A DNA stretch of 64,000 nucleotides from Bacteroides sp. M10 (GCF_014334015.1 NZ_CP060488.1:5414501-5478500), one strand, 5' to 3'; positions 29,641-37,585 are shown, counted from the stretch's first letter. Program-made: numbers and translations. Notes: generated from the sequence alone by a model not told the origin.

Positions 29641-29693
29641 AACGGTAAGCAATTGCGTTGTCCTTGAATTGGATAACACAACTGTTTACCGTT
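29641..29693 (-). terminator. Long hairpin terminator of the ACT-domain gene
   Basis: A 23-base imperfect stem (29641-29663 against 29671-29693, loop TTGAATT) with four non-Watson-Crick pairs. On the minus strand it ends TTACCGTTTTTAC, giving a T-run. It lies 26 bases after the stop at 29719. Confidence 0.7.
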
Positions 29694-29718
29694 CATTATT
29701 CATTGCTCACTGTTATAT

Positions 29719-30144
29719 TTACAGCTTATACAAGTCACTTGCAGCCAATAGATCGACTTTCTTTTCTTTCAATACCTCGATACACTTATCCAGGTTGCTG
29801 GGGCGAATCACTACGTTTGCAATATGATTATTGGCAAACGAATACATATATTCAATAAATACGCCCTCTTCTGATAAATATCCCAGCACTTTTGCCAAAG
29901 CACCTGGTATATTGGGACAGCTTATACCTACTACATCAGTCACATTCACTGCAAAATGATTATCTTTTAAAGCTTTGTATGCTCTATCCGGATCGGATAC
30001 AATTCCACGCAAAATACCAAAATCAGCATTTTCGGCAATGCACAAGGCAGAAAGATTGATATTTTCTTTCGCCAGCACTTCAGTCACTTCCGTCAAACGG
30101 CCTGACTTATTTTCCAAAAAAATAGAAAGTTGTTTTGCTACCAT
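29719..30144 (-). CDS. ACT-domain amino-acid-binding protein
   Basis: A 141-residue protein consisting of two ACT domains in tandem (about 1-65: KQLSIFLENKSGRLTEVTEV; about 70-141: VVGISCPNIPGALAKVLGYL). Such small ACT proteins are often encoded next to phenylacetate-CoA ligase/indolepyruvate oxidoreductase genes and are thought to sense aromatic or branched amino acids. Here it lies 130 bases downstream of the ligase gene, with a repeat-rich gap between. Confidence 0.88.
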   Translation of the reverse strand: MVAKQLSIFLENKSGRLTEVTEVLAKENINLSALCIAENADFGILRGIVSDPDRAYKALKDNHFAVNVTDVVGISCPNIPGALAKVLGYLSEEGVFIEYMYSFANNHIANVVIRPSNLDKCIEVLKEKKVDLLAASDLYKL

Positions 30145-30151
30145 ATTTATT

Positions 30152-30272
30152 AAAGTATTAAGTAATAAGTATTAAGTATTAGGTAACAAGCATTAGGTAT
30201 TAGGTAACAAGTATTACCGTAGTTCCAAGATCACCCGCATGGTCAATACTTAATACTTAATACCTAATACTT
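30152..30272. repeat. AAGTATTAGGT-type short repeats with inverted copy
   Basis: From 30152 to 30215 units like AAGTATT, AGGTAACAAG and AGGTATT recur five or six times. From 30244 to 30272 the inverse appears (AATACTTAATACTTAATACC, then TAATACTTA). The two halves can pair across a 28-base loop. It lies between the ligase stop at 30275 and the ACT gene start at 30144. Confidence 0.65.
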
Positions 30273-30274
30273 AT

Positions 30275-31573
30275 TTACATTTTTCTGTTATCAATTACAC
30301 GTTTCGCTTTACCTACGCTGCGTTCAATGCTGCGAGGCTCTACCAGTTTCACGTTGACTCCCAGTCCGAGTACGCTTTGCAAACGTCCTCCCAGTTTCTT
30401 CTTCAAAGCCAGCATTTTGTTGATCTCATCCGAATAGAATTCCGGACGTACTTCAACCTGGAGTTCCATTGTATCGGTATTGTTTTCACGACCTACTATC
30501 AACAAATAATGCGGTTCAAACTCTTCCATTTCAAGAATGACTGATTCAATCTGCGTCGGGAATACATTCACACCGCGGATAATCAACATATCATCACTAC
30601 GTCCCAAAATACGATCCATACGTACCAATGTACGGCCACAGGAACATTTATCATGATGCAAGGCCGTCAAATCACGCGTACGGTAACGAAGCAACGGCAT
30701 ACCCTCTTTGGTTAAATGAGTAAATACCAGTTCGCCCGTTTGACCGGATTCCACCGGTTGCAATGTATTCGGGTCGATGATTTCCGGGAAGTAATGGTCT
30801 TCATTCAAGTGAGTCCCGTGCTGACATTCGCACTCGTACCCGACACCCGGTCCGGCAATCTCACTCAATCCATAAATATCGTATGCTTTGATTCCCAGCT
30901 TTTCTTCTATCTCATGACGCATATTTTCCGTCCAGGGTTCTGCACCGAAAGCACCGACTTTCAGTTGGAATTCTTCACGCGGCAAACCGGAATCTTTGAT
31001 TGCATCTGCCAGATAAAGCGCATAGGAAGGAGTACAACAAAGCACTGTCGATCCGAAATCATGCATCAAGGTTATCTGTTTTTCCGTGTTACCACTGGAC
31101 ATCGGAATAACAGAAGCACCGATATTTTCGGCTCCTGCATGTGCTCCCAATCCGCCCGTGAACAGTCCGTATCCATAAGATACCTGAAAAATATCAGAAC
31201 GCCCCGCTCCATAAGCGGTAAAAGCACGCGATATACATTCCGCCCATGTAGACAAGTCCTTACGGGTATATCCGACAACCGTCGGTTTTCCGGTTGTTCC
31301 GGAAGAAGCATGAATACGTACAATTTGGCTCATCGGCACGGCACAAAGTCCGAACGGATAATTATCTCTTAAATCATGTTTCGTGGTAAACGGCAGTTTT
31401 ACAATATCATCAATACTATTGATGTTATCGGGAGTAATCCCCATTTCCTGCATCTTCTTTCGATAGAAAGGCGTGTTGTGATAAACGTAATCTACAATTT
31501 TCTTGAGTCGTATGCTTTGAATCTTGCGAAGACTTTCGCGGTCCATACACTCAATGCTCTCATTCCAAATCAT
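30275..31573 (-). CDS. Phenylacetate-CoA ligase
   Basis: A 432-residue adenylate-forming ligase of the PaaK family. The ATP/AMP-binding loop is HASSGTTGKPTVVGYT near residues 86-101. YGLSEIAGPGVGYECE and GELVFTHLTKEGMPLLRYRTRD mark the adenylation core. It converts aryl acids such as phenylacetate or indoleacetate to CoA thioesters. Paired with an ACT protein in Bacteroides, it likely works in aromatic amino-acid synthesis from, or fermentation to, aryl acetates. Length is normal. Confidence 0.92.
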   Translation of the reverse strand: MIWNESIECMDRESLRKIQSIRLKKIVDYVYHNTPFYRKKMQEMGITPDNINSIDDIVKLPFTTKHDLRDNYPFGLCAVPMSQIVRIHASSGTTGKPTVVGYTRKDLSTWAECISRAFTAYGAGRSDIFQVSYGYGLFTGGLGAHAGAENIGASVIPMSSGNTEKQITLMHDFGSTVLCCTPSYALYLADAIKDSGLPREEFQLKVGAFGAEPWTENMRHEIEEKLGIKAYDIYGLSEIAGPGVGYECECQHGTHLNEDHYFPEIIDPNTLQPVESGQTGELVFTHLTKEGMPLLRYRTRDLTALHHDKCSCGRTLVRMDRILGRSDDMLIIRGVNVFPTQIESVILEMEEFEPHYLLIVGRENNTDTMELQVEVRPEFYSDEINKMLALKKKLGGRLQSVLGLGVNVKLVEPRSIERSVGKAKRVIDNRKM

Positions 31574-31708
31574 GTGTTTCTGGTATTACTAGTTGTATGA
31601 ATCTGTTTTTTGATATTAATATGTTGCAAAGTAAAGGATTTATTTGGAAAAATGATTTGTTATCTCGATTATTTTACCGAATATTGCTCCACTTTTTAGG
31701 ATTTAACT

Positions 31709-33739
31709 ATGAATTATGAACTAACATCAGCTTATAAACCTACCGGAGATCAGCCGGAAGCTATAGCACAACTTACTGAAGGGGTCCTTCAGGGAGTTCC
31801 CGCACAGACTTTATTGGGAGTGACCGGGTCGGGAAAAACATTTACCATTGCCAATGTGATCGCCAATATCAATAAACCCACCTTGATTTTGAGCCATAAC
31901 AAAACACTGGCTGCCCAGCTCTACAGTGAGTTTAAAGGTTTTTTCCCAAACAATGCGGTAGAATATTACGTTTCTTACTATGATTATTACCAGCCGGAAG
32001 CTTATCTGCCGAACAGTGATACATATATAGAGAAAGATCTCGCCATCAATGACGAAATCGACAAGCTCCGGCTCTCTGCCACTTCCGCCCTACTCTCCGG
32101 AAGAAAAGACGTGGTAGTGGTTTCTTCCGTATCTTGTATCTACGGTATGGGAAATCCTTCGGACTTCTACAAAAATGTCATCGAAATAGAACGGGGACGG
32201 ATGATGGACCGCAATGTGTTTCTACGTCGTTTGGTAGACAGTTTGTATGTCCGCAATGATATCGACTTGAACCGTGGCAATTTCCGAGTCAAGGGCGACA
32301 CGGTGGATATTTATCTGGCTTATACCGACAACCTGCTCCGCGTCACCTTCTGGGGGGATGAAATTGACGGTATCGAAGAGGTAGACCCTATCACAGGAGT
32401 CACTATCGCACCATTTGACGCCTATAAGATTTATCCGGCCAACCTGTTCATGACTACCAAAGAGGCTACTCTCCGTGCTATTCATGAAATAGAGGATGAT
32501 TTGACCAAGCAAGTAGCTTTCTTCGAATCTATCGGCAAGGAATACGAGGCCAAACGATTGTATGAGCGAGTAACTTACGATATGGAAATGATTCGGGAAT
32601 TGGGACATTGTTCCGGAATTGAGAATTATTCCCGTTATTTCGACGGCCGTGCTGCCGGTACCCGCCCCTATTGTTTGCTCGATTTCTTTCCGGATGATTT
32701 CCTGATCGTTATCGACGAAAGCCACGTAAGCGTACCCCAAATCCGTGCAATGTACGGAGGAGACCGTGCGCGAAAAATCAATCTTGTGGAATATGGTTTT
32801 CGATTGCCTGCCGCTATGGACAACCGTCCGTTGAAATTTGAAGAGTTTCAGGAGATGGCAAAACAAGTAATCTACGTCAGTGCTACACCGGCGGATTATG
32901 AATTGATTCAGTCGGAAGGAATCGTCGTGGAACAGGTGATTCGTCCTACCGGTCTGCTCGATCCTATCATCGAAGTGCGTCCGAGTCTCAATCAGATTGA
33001 CGATTTAATGGAAGAAATCCAGCTCCGTATTGAAAAGGAAGAACGCGTACTCGTCACTACACTAACCAAACGAATGGCAGAAGAACTGGCAGAATATCTT
33101 CTTAATAATAATGTGAGATGTACCTATATCCATAGTGATGTCGACACACTGGAACGTGTGAAGATTATGGATGATCTCCGTCAAGGAGTTTATGACGTAC
33201 TTATCGGGGTCAACCTGCTTCGTGAGGGTCTCGACCTTCCGGAAGTGTCTCTCGTCGCTATTCTCGATGCAGACAAAGAAGGATTCCTCCGCTCCCACCG
33301 TTCGTTGACACAAACTGCGGGACGTGCCGCGCGTAATGTGAACGGTAAGGTAATCATGTATGCTGATAAGATGACGGATAGTATGAAACTGACGATTGAT
33401 GAAACGAACCGTCGCCGCGAAAAGCAGCTGGCATACAATGAGGCAAACGGAATTACCCCGCAACAGATTAAAAAGGCCAGAAACTTGTCTGTATTCGGTA
33501 ATGCAAAAGAGGCAGATGAGCTGTTGAAAGAAAGACATGCTTATGTAGAACCTTCTACTCCGAATATCGCAGCAGATCCGATAGTGCAGTATATGAGTAA
33601 AGCGCAGATGGAAAAGAGTATCGAGCGTACCCGCAAACTGATGCAGGAAGCAGCCAAGAAACTTGAATTTATCGAAGCCGCACAATATCGTGACGAATTA
33701 TTGAAACTGGAGGACTTGATGAAAGAGAAATGGGGATAA
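31709..33739 (+). CDS. uvrB: Excinuclease ABC subunit B
   Basis: A 676-residue helicase-like repair protein. Walker A is GVTGSGKTFTIANV near residues 37-50. The DEAD-box-like DESH motif is in VIDESHVSVPQIRAMYGGD. The beta-hairpin tyrosines are in YYVSYYDYYQPEAY, and the C-terminal UVR motif (KLEFIEAAQYRDEL, about 651-664) is present. It is transcribed away from the ligase and works with UvrA (22058-24889) and UvrC (not in window). Confidence 0.97.
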   Translation: MNYELTSAYKPTGDQPEAIAQLTEGVLQGVPAQTLLGVTGSGKTFTIANVIANINKPTLILSHNKTLAAQLYSEFKGFFPNNAVEYYVSYYDYYQPEAYLPNSDTYIEKDLAINDEIDKLRLSATSALLSGRKDVVVVSSVSCIYGMGNPSDFYKNVIEIERGRMMDRNVFLRRLVDSLYVRNDIDLNRGNFRVKGDTVDIYLAYTDNLLRVTFWGDEIDGIEEVDPITGVTIAPFDAYKIYPANLFMTTKEATLRAIHEIEDDLTKQVAFFESIGKEYEAKRLYERVTYDMEMIRELGHCSGIENYSRYFDGRAAGTRPYCLLDFFPDDFLIVIDESHVSVPQIRAMYGGDRARKINLVEYGFRLPAAMDNRPLKFEEFQEMAKQVIYVSATPADYELIQSEGIVVEQVIRPTGLLDPIIEVRPSLNQIDDLMEEIQLRIEKEERVLVTTLTKRMAEELAEYLLNNNVRCTYIHSDVDTLERVKIMDDLRQGVYDVLIGVNLLREGLDLPEVSLVAILDADKEGFLRSHRSLTQTAGRAARNVNGKVIMYADKMTDSMKLTIDETNRRREKQLAYNEANGITPQQIKKARNLSVFGNAKEADELLKERHAYVEPSTPNIAADPIVQYMSKAQMEKSIERTRKLMQEAAKKLEFIEAAQYRDELLKLEDLMKEKWG

Positions 33740-33860
33740 AATTTCCCCTTTGTTCACTTATTATAGCCTGATTGCTAAGGGCTGAAACTCTTAACAAACC
33801 TGTAACTTCGCATTTAGTCTATTAATTAGTGTTATAAAAACACCAATTAAGGGCTGATAA

Positions 33861-33891
33861 TTTGCAAAGTTACCGGAATCCCGTATCTTTG
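33861..33891 (+). promoter_or_regulatory. Promoter of small-RNA cassette copy 1
   Basis: TTTG at 33861-33864, then 19 bases, then TATCTTTG at 33884-33891. Both boxes and the spacing match the Bacteroides consensus exactly. Confidence 0.8.
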
Positions 33892-33968
33892 CACTGTGTT
33901 TTTCATAGTATTAGATTTAAGGTTAACAAAGGTTGGAGCAAGGCGTTGCTCCTTTTTTTATGTCTATA
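33881..33968 (+). repeat. 88-bp direct repeat, copy 1
   Basis: It spans the -7 box, the predicted RNA and its terminator. It matches 35640-35727 at 87 of 88 positions; the only difference is C/T within GCACTG/GCATTG. Outside these limits the sequences diverge at once. Confidence 0.9.
33897..33959 (+). ncRNA. Predicted small RNA, copy 1
   Basis: About 63 nt from the expected start (a few bases after TATCTTTG) to the end of a strong terminator. The terminator has arms GGAGCAA (33935-33941) and TTGCTCC (33946-33952), loop GGCG, then seven T. The unpaired 5' part GTGTTTTTCATAGTATTAG is free for base pairing. No start-codon frame of use is present. An almost identical copy lies 1759 bases downstream. 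Bacteroides thetaiotaomicron is reported to carry a family of near-identical paralogous sRNAs (FopS); this could be such a member, but I cannot align it here. The 5' end is an estimate. Confidence 0.65.
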
Positions 33969-34035
33969 CGTCATCTTCAATGAAAAATATAAAATTGAAA
34001 AGACATAATGTACCACTCTCTAAAGCATAAATTAA

Positions 34036-34095
34036 GGAGGATTGCAGATATAGACTGATCGTTCATTACGACTGAATCTATTCATGCAATCCTCC
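34036..34095 (-). terminator. Possible terminator of the SGNH hydrolase gene
   Basis: GGAGGATTGCA (34036-34046) and TGCAATCCTCC (34085-34095) are perfectly complementary with a 38-base loop. It lies 43 bases past the stop at 34139. On the minus strand TTAATTT follows, a weak T-run. Confidence 0.5.
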
Positions 34096-34138
34096 CATTT
34101 CTTATAGTTGGATTATTCCTACTTCAAGCGATGATAAA

Positions 34139-34843
34139 TCAAAGAGCCTTCTCTATGGCATTTTTAATCAACGGTTCCATAATATCATACCCTTCGCTCG
34201 TTGGGTGAACTCCATCTTTAGTATATTGAGGATTCAAGGCCTGATTTTCGTCAACCACCATTGCCTTGTAATAATTAACAAACGGAATTTTATTTGCTCT
34301 TGCATAAGCCTCTATCCGGTCATTTAAAGATTTAATTTTCTGCGGAACATCTTTTATTTCCATTCTCCACTTAAATGCAGCAGCAGGCAATACGGAAGTC
34401 AAAATTACTTTTATTTTATTTGCTTTTGCCAGTTCCGCCATAGAAACGATGTTTCCGAATGTATAATCTTCATTATACGCTTGTGTATTTTCAGCGACAT
34501 CATTTGTTCCGGCATTAATCACCACTAAAGCAGGAGAAAGATTAATCACATCTTCCCGGAACCGTAACAAGAATTGATAGGAAGTCTGCCCACTGATTCC
34601 ACGGCCAATGTAACCATTTGATTTGAAAAAATCCGGATGAGTCCTTACCCATCCTTCCGTAATGGAATTTCCCATAAAAATAACCCGTTTGTCTTTCTTT
34701 GTCGCTTGTGGAAGTGCAGCATTTTCTTTTGAATAACGACGTAGATTAGCAAAATCATTTTTCTGCGCATAGCTTTCTCCTATCGAGAAACTCAAGCAAA
34801 CAACAGCCAATAATATCCATTGGCCCCATCTTCTTTTATCCAT
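34139..34843 (-). CDS. SGNH/GDSL hydrolase family protein
   Basis: A 234-residue secreted esterase-like protein. The signal peptide covers about residues 1-26 (WILLAVVCLSFSIGESYAQ). Block I is VIFMGNSITEGW, with serine in GNSIT. Block II is GRGISGQTSYQFL, block III is VVINAGTNDVAENT, and block V is KDGVHPTSEGY (Asp and His). All four catalytic blocks are intact. Such enzymes deacetylate carbohydrates or act as PAF-AH-like lipases. It stands alone between the two copies of the small-RNA cassette. Confidence 0.92.
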   Translation of the reverse strand: MDKRRWGQWILLAVVCLSFSIGESYAQKNDFANLRRYSKENAALPQATKKDKRVIFMGNSITEGWVRTHPDFFKSNGYIGRGISGQTSYQFLLRFREDVINLSPALVVINAGTNDVAENTQAYNEDYTFGNIVSMAELAKANKIKVILTSVLPAAAFKWRMEIKDVPQKIKSLNDRIEAYARANKIPFVNYYKAMVVDENQALNPQYTKDGVHPTSEGYDIMEPLIKNAIEKAL

Positions 34844-34878
34844 GTTTATATTAAGTATTAGTAATATTATATTTCATG

Positions 34879-34886
34879 CAAAGATA
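34879..34886 (-). promoter_or_regulatory. -7 box of the SGNH hydrolase gene
   Basis: Plus CAAAGATA reads TATCTTTG on the minus strand, 35 bases before the start at 34843. No clear -33 box. Confidence 0.45.
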
Positions 34887-35130
34887 AAAAGAAAAGCGAT
34901 GCACCATACTTTGTAAGGCCATTTTTTGTGCATTTCCATGCCATAATGTGCTGATAAATGTCAAACACGAGAGATTTTTTCTGCATATTTGTTATTGTTT
35001 TCAGGTTTCCAGCAAAAATACGCCATACGCTAGGAGCTTCTAAATTCATCGGTTCTTTTCAGTTGGTTTCGGTTCTAAATAGTCATATACGTTCGCATAT
35101 TAATAACCTGTCTTTGGGGAAGCAAAAGTT

Positions 35131-35204
35131 AGAGGCTTCATTTGCCTGAAACGAAGCCTCTGAATGTATCAAACAGAGGCTCTGCCGCATGGGTTTAGAG
35201 CCTC
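35131..35204. repeat. Two tandem hairpins sharing the arm GAGGCT
   Basis: Hairpin 1: AGAGGCTTC (35131-35139) with GAAGCCTCT (35153-35161); it extends to 13 pairs with one mismatch around loop GCCTG. Hairpin 2: GAGGCTCT (35176-35183) with AGAGCCTC (35197-35204). The arms are related, as if one element were duplicated. Confidence 0.65.
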
Positions 35205-35619
35205 CATTTAGGGAATAAAAAGCGCCTTTTTGCCGAACGCATAGTGGAACACTCTCCAAAGGCAGATAACTCACTATATGACAACTGGTTACGCCTTCCT
35301 AAAAAGCCCCCTTGAACACTTACCGGTATTATTATAAATATATAAATAATAAACTATATATATTAAAATGTATAGTTCGATTTTTCTATTTTTGAATCTT
35401 TATAACGCAAATCGCATGTGCTAAAATTTATTTGTAGCTTTGCTTTTTTCGAATAAATTCAGCTATTAAATCAGTTCATAGTAATTATTAAAAAAGTTGA
35501 TGAAGAAAGAAAAATGGAAGCATACGCATTTATCTGTCGTCCAAAATATCGAATAACCGTTAAGGCGAAGGTACTTTTTCTTAATCTATGTTATATAACA
35601 TGCGTTTTTTCTTGGATTA

Positions 35620-35650
35620 TTTGCTAATTTCACAACAGTCCGTATCTTTG
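35620..35650 (+). promoter_or_regulatory. Promoter of small-RNA cassette copy 2
   Basis: TTTG at 35620-35623, 19-base spacer, TATCTTTG at 35643-35650. The spacer sequence differs from copy 1, yet its length is identical. Confidence 0.8.
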
Positions 35651-35727
35651 CATTGTGTTTTTCATAGTATTAGATTTAAGGTTAACAAAGGTTGGAGCAA
35701 GGCGTTGCTCCTTTTTTTATGTCTATA
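35640..35727 (+). repeat. 88-bp direct repeat, copy 2
   Basis: Same element as 33881-33968 with one substitution. It includes the -7 box, predicted RNA and terminator. Confidence 0.9.
35656..35718 (+). ncRNA. Predicted small RNA, copy 2
   Basis: Same predicted 63-nt RNA as copy 1. The terminator arms are GGAGCAA (35694-35700) and TTGCTCC (35705-35711) followed by seven T. The next gene has its own promoter after this terminator, so the RNA is not simply a leader of that gene. The 5' end is an estimate. Confidence 0.65.
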
Positions 35728-35730
35728 TGC

Positions 35731-35760
35731 TTGATTTCCTAAAAAAGAATGGTATTTTTG
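35731..35760 (+). promoter_or_regulatory. Promoter of the SanA-like gene
   Basis: TTG at 35731-35733, then 19 bases, then TATTTTTG at 35753-35760, 25 bases before the start codon at 35786. Confidence 0.6.
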
Positions 35761-35785
35761 TAAAGTCACAATTATTATCCGAAAC

Positions 35786-36430
35786 ATGAAACGCAAACTA
35801 CTTTATACCACTCTAATAATAGCTATTCTGTGTGTAATCAGCATACTTGTATGTAACAGGACGATCAAGAAACACACAGTCTCCAAACTATATACGGAAG
35901 TAAATACTATCCCCTCCAACAATGTAGGATTACTTCTCGGAACTTCTCCCAAGTTGAAAAGTGGAAATAACAATTTATATTTCGATTATCGAATTCTTGC
36001 AACAGTAGAGTTATATAAAGCCGGAAAAATTAAATATATCCTCATCAGCGGCGATAACCGTAAAGAGGATTACAATGAACCGGAAGAAATGAAGAAAGCA
36101 CTCATACAAAAAGGTATTCCTGAAAAATCCATTTATTTAGATTATGCCGGATTCCGGACTCTCGACTCTGTTGTACGTGCCAAAGAAGTGTTTGGACAAA
36201 ATCGTCTGACCATCATCTCCCAACGTTTCCATAACGAACGAGCGATCTATCTTGCAGAGAAAAATGGAATAGACGCCATCGGGTACAACGCCCCAAATGT
36301 AAATGCTTATGCCGGACTGAAAACTAACATCCGGGAATTACTTGCAAGAGTCAAAATGTTTATAGATTTAGGTATAGATAAACAACCTCATTTCTTGGGG
36401 GAGAAAATCATTATTGGAAACAATAAATGA
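35786..36430 (+). CDS. SanA/ElyC/YdcF family (DUF218) envelope protein
   Basis: A 214-residue protein with one N-terminal membrane anchor (TTLIIAILCVISILVC, about 8-23) and a DUF218 domain. Key stretches are VGLLLGTSPKL, LYKAGKIKYILISGDN, LDYAGFRTLDSVVRAKEVF and LTIISQRFHNERAIYLAEK. SanA (vancomycin exclusion) and ElyC (wall synthesis) are relatives; the biochemical activity is unsettled. It has its own promoter and is followed 42 bases later by the HExxH gene. Confidence 0.88.
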   Translation: MKRKLLYTTLIIAILCVISILVCNRTIKKHTVSKLYTEVNTIPSNNVGLLLGTSPKLKSGNNNLYFDYRILATVELYKAGKIKYILISGDNRKEDYNEPEEMKKALIQKGIPEKSIYLDYAGFRTLDSVVRAKEVFGQNRLTIISQRFHNERAIYLAEKNGIDAIGYNAPNVNAYAGLKTNIRELLARVKMFIDLGIDKQPHFLGEKIIIGNNK

Positions 36431-36472
36431 CTAAATACAAAATGCCATGAATAAACACAAAAGATAAAACCT

Positions 36473-37105
36473 ATGAGACATCAACAAAATAAGAAAAAAA
36501 CAGCCTGGAAGAAAAGTCGCACCTTTGGTGACATTAAAGGAGGAAGAATGCGAATCAAATTAAAGGATAATATAGTGAAAAGAGAACACTCTTTATTAAA
36601 ACCAACTGAATTTGATAAATGCCCCATTTATATAATGGAAAATCCGTCCAGGGATTTCTATTTTCCAATAACAATAGACCATATTGAAAGTGTATTGAAT
36701 CAATTACCCGAAAAAGATGTATCATGTATAACACACATATGGCTACGCAAGCCTAATTCTAAAGTAAATTGCCAAAGTTATTTTACTACGGGTAGTGGAG
36801 TATATGCCATCATACTGTATCCATTTCCCAAAAACAACAAAATATCCATAGGAAAGAGCAAACCCAGTCACAAACTACTAACATGGTATAAAGGCTATGC
36901 ATCTGAACCTGTAAAAGAACGAGATAACTGGTATATTGAATTCACAGAAGAAAATGCAAGAAGATATTATCTTGAACGTTTATTAATGCATGAAATCGGA
37001 CATTGTGTCAATGTATGGTTAGTTTATAATAAAGCAGCAAACTACAAATCAGAAAATAGTGCAGATAATTATGCTTTGAATAATAAACTTGAAATAACTT
37101 ATTAA
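36473..37105 (+). CDS. Uncharacterised HExxH protein, putative metalloprotease
   Basis: A 210-residue protein I do not recognise. Residues 173-177 are HEIGH, the zinc-binding helix of many metalloproteases. At 194-201 the sequence is ENSADNYA, matching the ExxADxxA ligand motif that follows HExxH in IrrE/ImmA-like peptidases. The N-terminus is very basic (KKKTAWKKSR) with no signal peptide. Before an internal ATG at 36548 stands AAAGGAGGAAGA, a strong ribosome-binding site, so the true start may be there (185 residues). It sits 3 bases before the AlaX-like gene, so the two are co-transcribed. Substrate unknown. Confidence 0.65.
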   Translation: MRHQQNKKKTAWKKSRTFGDIKGGRMRIKLKDNIVKREHSLLKPTEFDKCPIYIMENPSRDFYFPITIDHIESVLNQLPEKDVSCITHIWLRKPNSKVNCQSYFTTGSGVYAIILYPFPKNNKISIGKSKPSHKLLTWYKGYASEPVKERDNWYIEFTEENARRYYLERLLMHEIGHCVNVWLVYNKAANYKSENSADNYALNNKLEITY

Positions 37106-37108
37106 ATT

Positions 37109-37585
37109 ATGGAACAACAAATTCAACTCAACGATCACAATAAGCAGGAATACCCTCCTATGCATACAGCAGAGCATTTACTCAATGCAACCATGGTGAA
37201 AACCTTTGGCTGCCCACGTTCTCGCAATGCCCACATCGAAAGAAAAAAAAGCAAATGTGACTATATACTTTCGTCATGTCCGACAGCGGAACAAATCCAG
37301 TCTATTGAAGATAGAGTGAACGAGGTAATCAGTCAGAACCTACCTGTGACTGTTGAGTTTATGACTCATGAACAGGCCAAAGATATTGTAGATTTAAGTA
37401 AGCTACCTGCCGATGCAAGCGAAACTCTTCGCATTGTCCGCATTGGAGATTATGATGCCTGCGCCTGCATCGGATTGCATGTATCCCATACTTCTGAAGT
37501 GGGTACCTTCAAAATCATTAGTTATGATTATGACGAAGAAAGGCAAACACTAAGAATAAGGTTCAAACTGATCGAGAAGAAGTAA
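37109..37585 (+). CDS. Free-standing AlaX-like aminoacyl-tRNA editing domain protein
   Basis: A 158-residue protein related to the editing domain of alanyl/threonyl-tRNA synthetases (tRNA SAD). Zinc ligands are visible as HTAEH (His19 and His23) and CIGLH (Cys120 and His124). Such proteins hydrolyse Ser- or Gly-charged tRNA(Ala). The chain is shorter than most AlaX proteins and lacks the N-terminal beta-barrel domain, so it may be a minimal type. It is last in a three-gene plus-strand set (35786, 36473, 37109). Confidence 0.82.
   Translation: MEQQIQLNDHNKQEYPPMHTAEHLLNATMVKTFGCPRSRNAHIERKKSKCDYILSSCPTAEQIQSIEDRVNEVISQNLPVTVEFMTHEQAKDIVDLSKLPADASETLRIVRIGDYDACACIGLHVSHTSEVGTFKIISYDYDEERQTLRIRFKLIEKK

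Larger units (their letters stand above)
29389..29718. other. 330-base non-coding region with promoter, palindrome array and terminator
   Basis: No credible gene. From left to right it holds the bamD promoter (29408-29439), a plain AT-rich stretch, a four-copy palindromic array (29550-29628), and a long hairpin (29641-29693) that ends the ACT-domain gene. Confidence 0.7.
33740..34138. other. 399-base non-coding region after uvrB
   Basis: No gene. It contains the first copy of the small-RNA cassette (33861-33960) and a hairpin (34036-34095) near the end of the SGNH gene. Between uvrB and the cassette I see nothing definite. Confidence 0.6.
34844..35785. other. 942-base gene-poor region
   Basis: Only short, unconvincing reading frames occur. 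The stretch holds the SGNH promoter-like box TATCTTTG (minus, 34879-34886), two tandem hairpins (35131-35204), the second small-RNA cassette (35620-35718) and the promoter of the SanA-like gene (35731-35760). A 63-codon minus-strand frame (35083-35274) is made largely from the hairpins and I do not accept it as a gene. Confidence 0.6.

Noticed and set aside
30716..31372. 218-codon plus-strand frame opposite the phenylacetate-CoA ligase
   Set aside because: Antisense shadow of a well-conserved gene.
33062..33685. 207-codon minus-strand frame opposite uvrB
   Set aside because: Antisense shadow; no independent start context.
34867..35049. 60-codon minus-strand frame before the SGNH gene
   Set aside because: It ends in the SGNH promoter area and shows no family features.
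35083..35274. 63-codon minus-strand frame in the gene-poor stretch
   Set aside because: It is largely made of the two hairpins; no promoter or domain supports it. Short frames like this arise readily from repeats.
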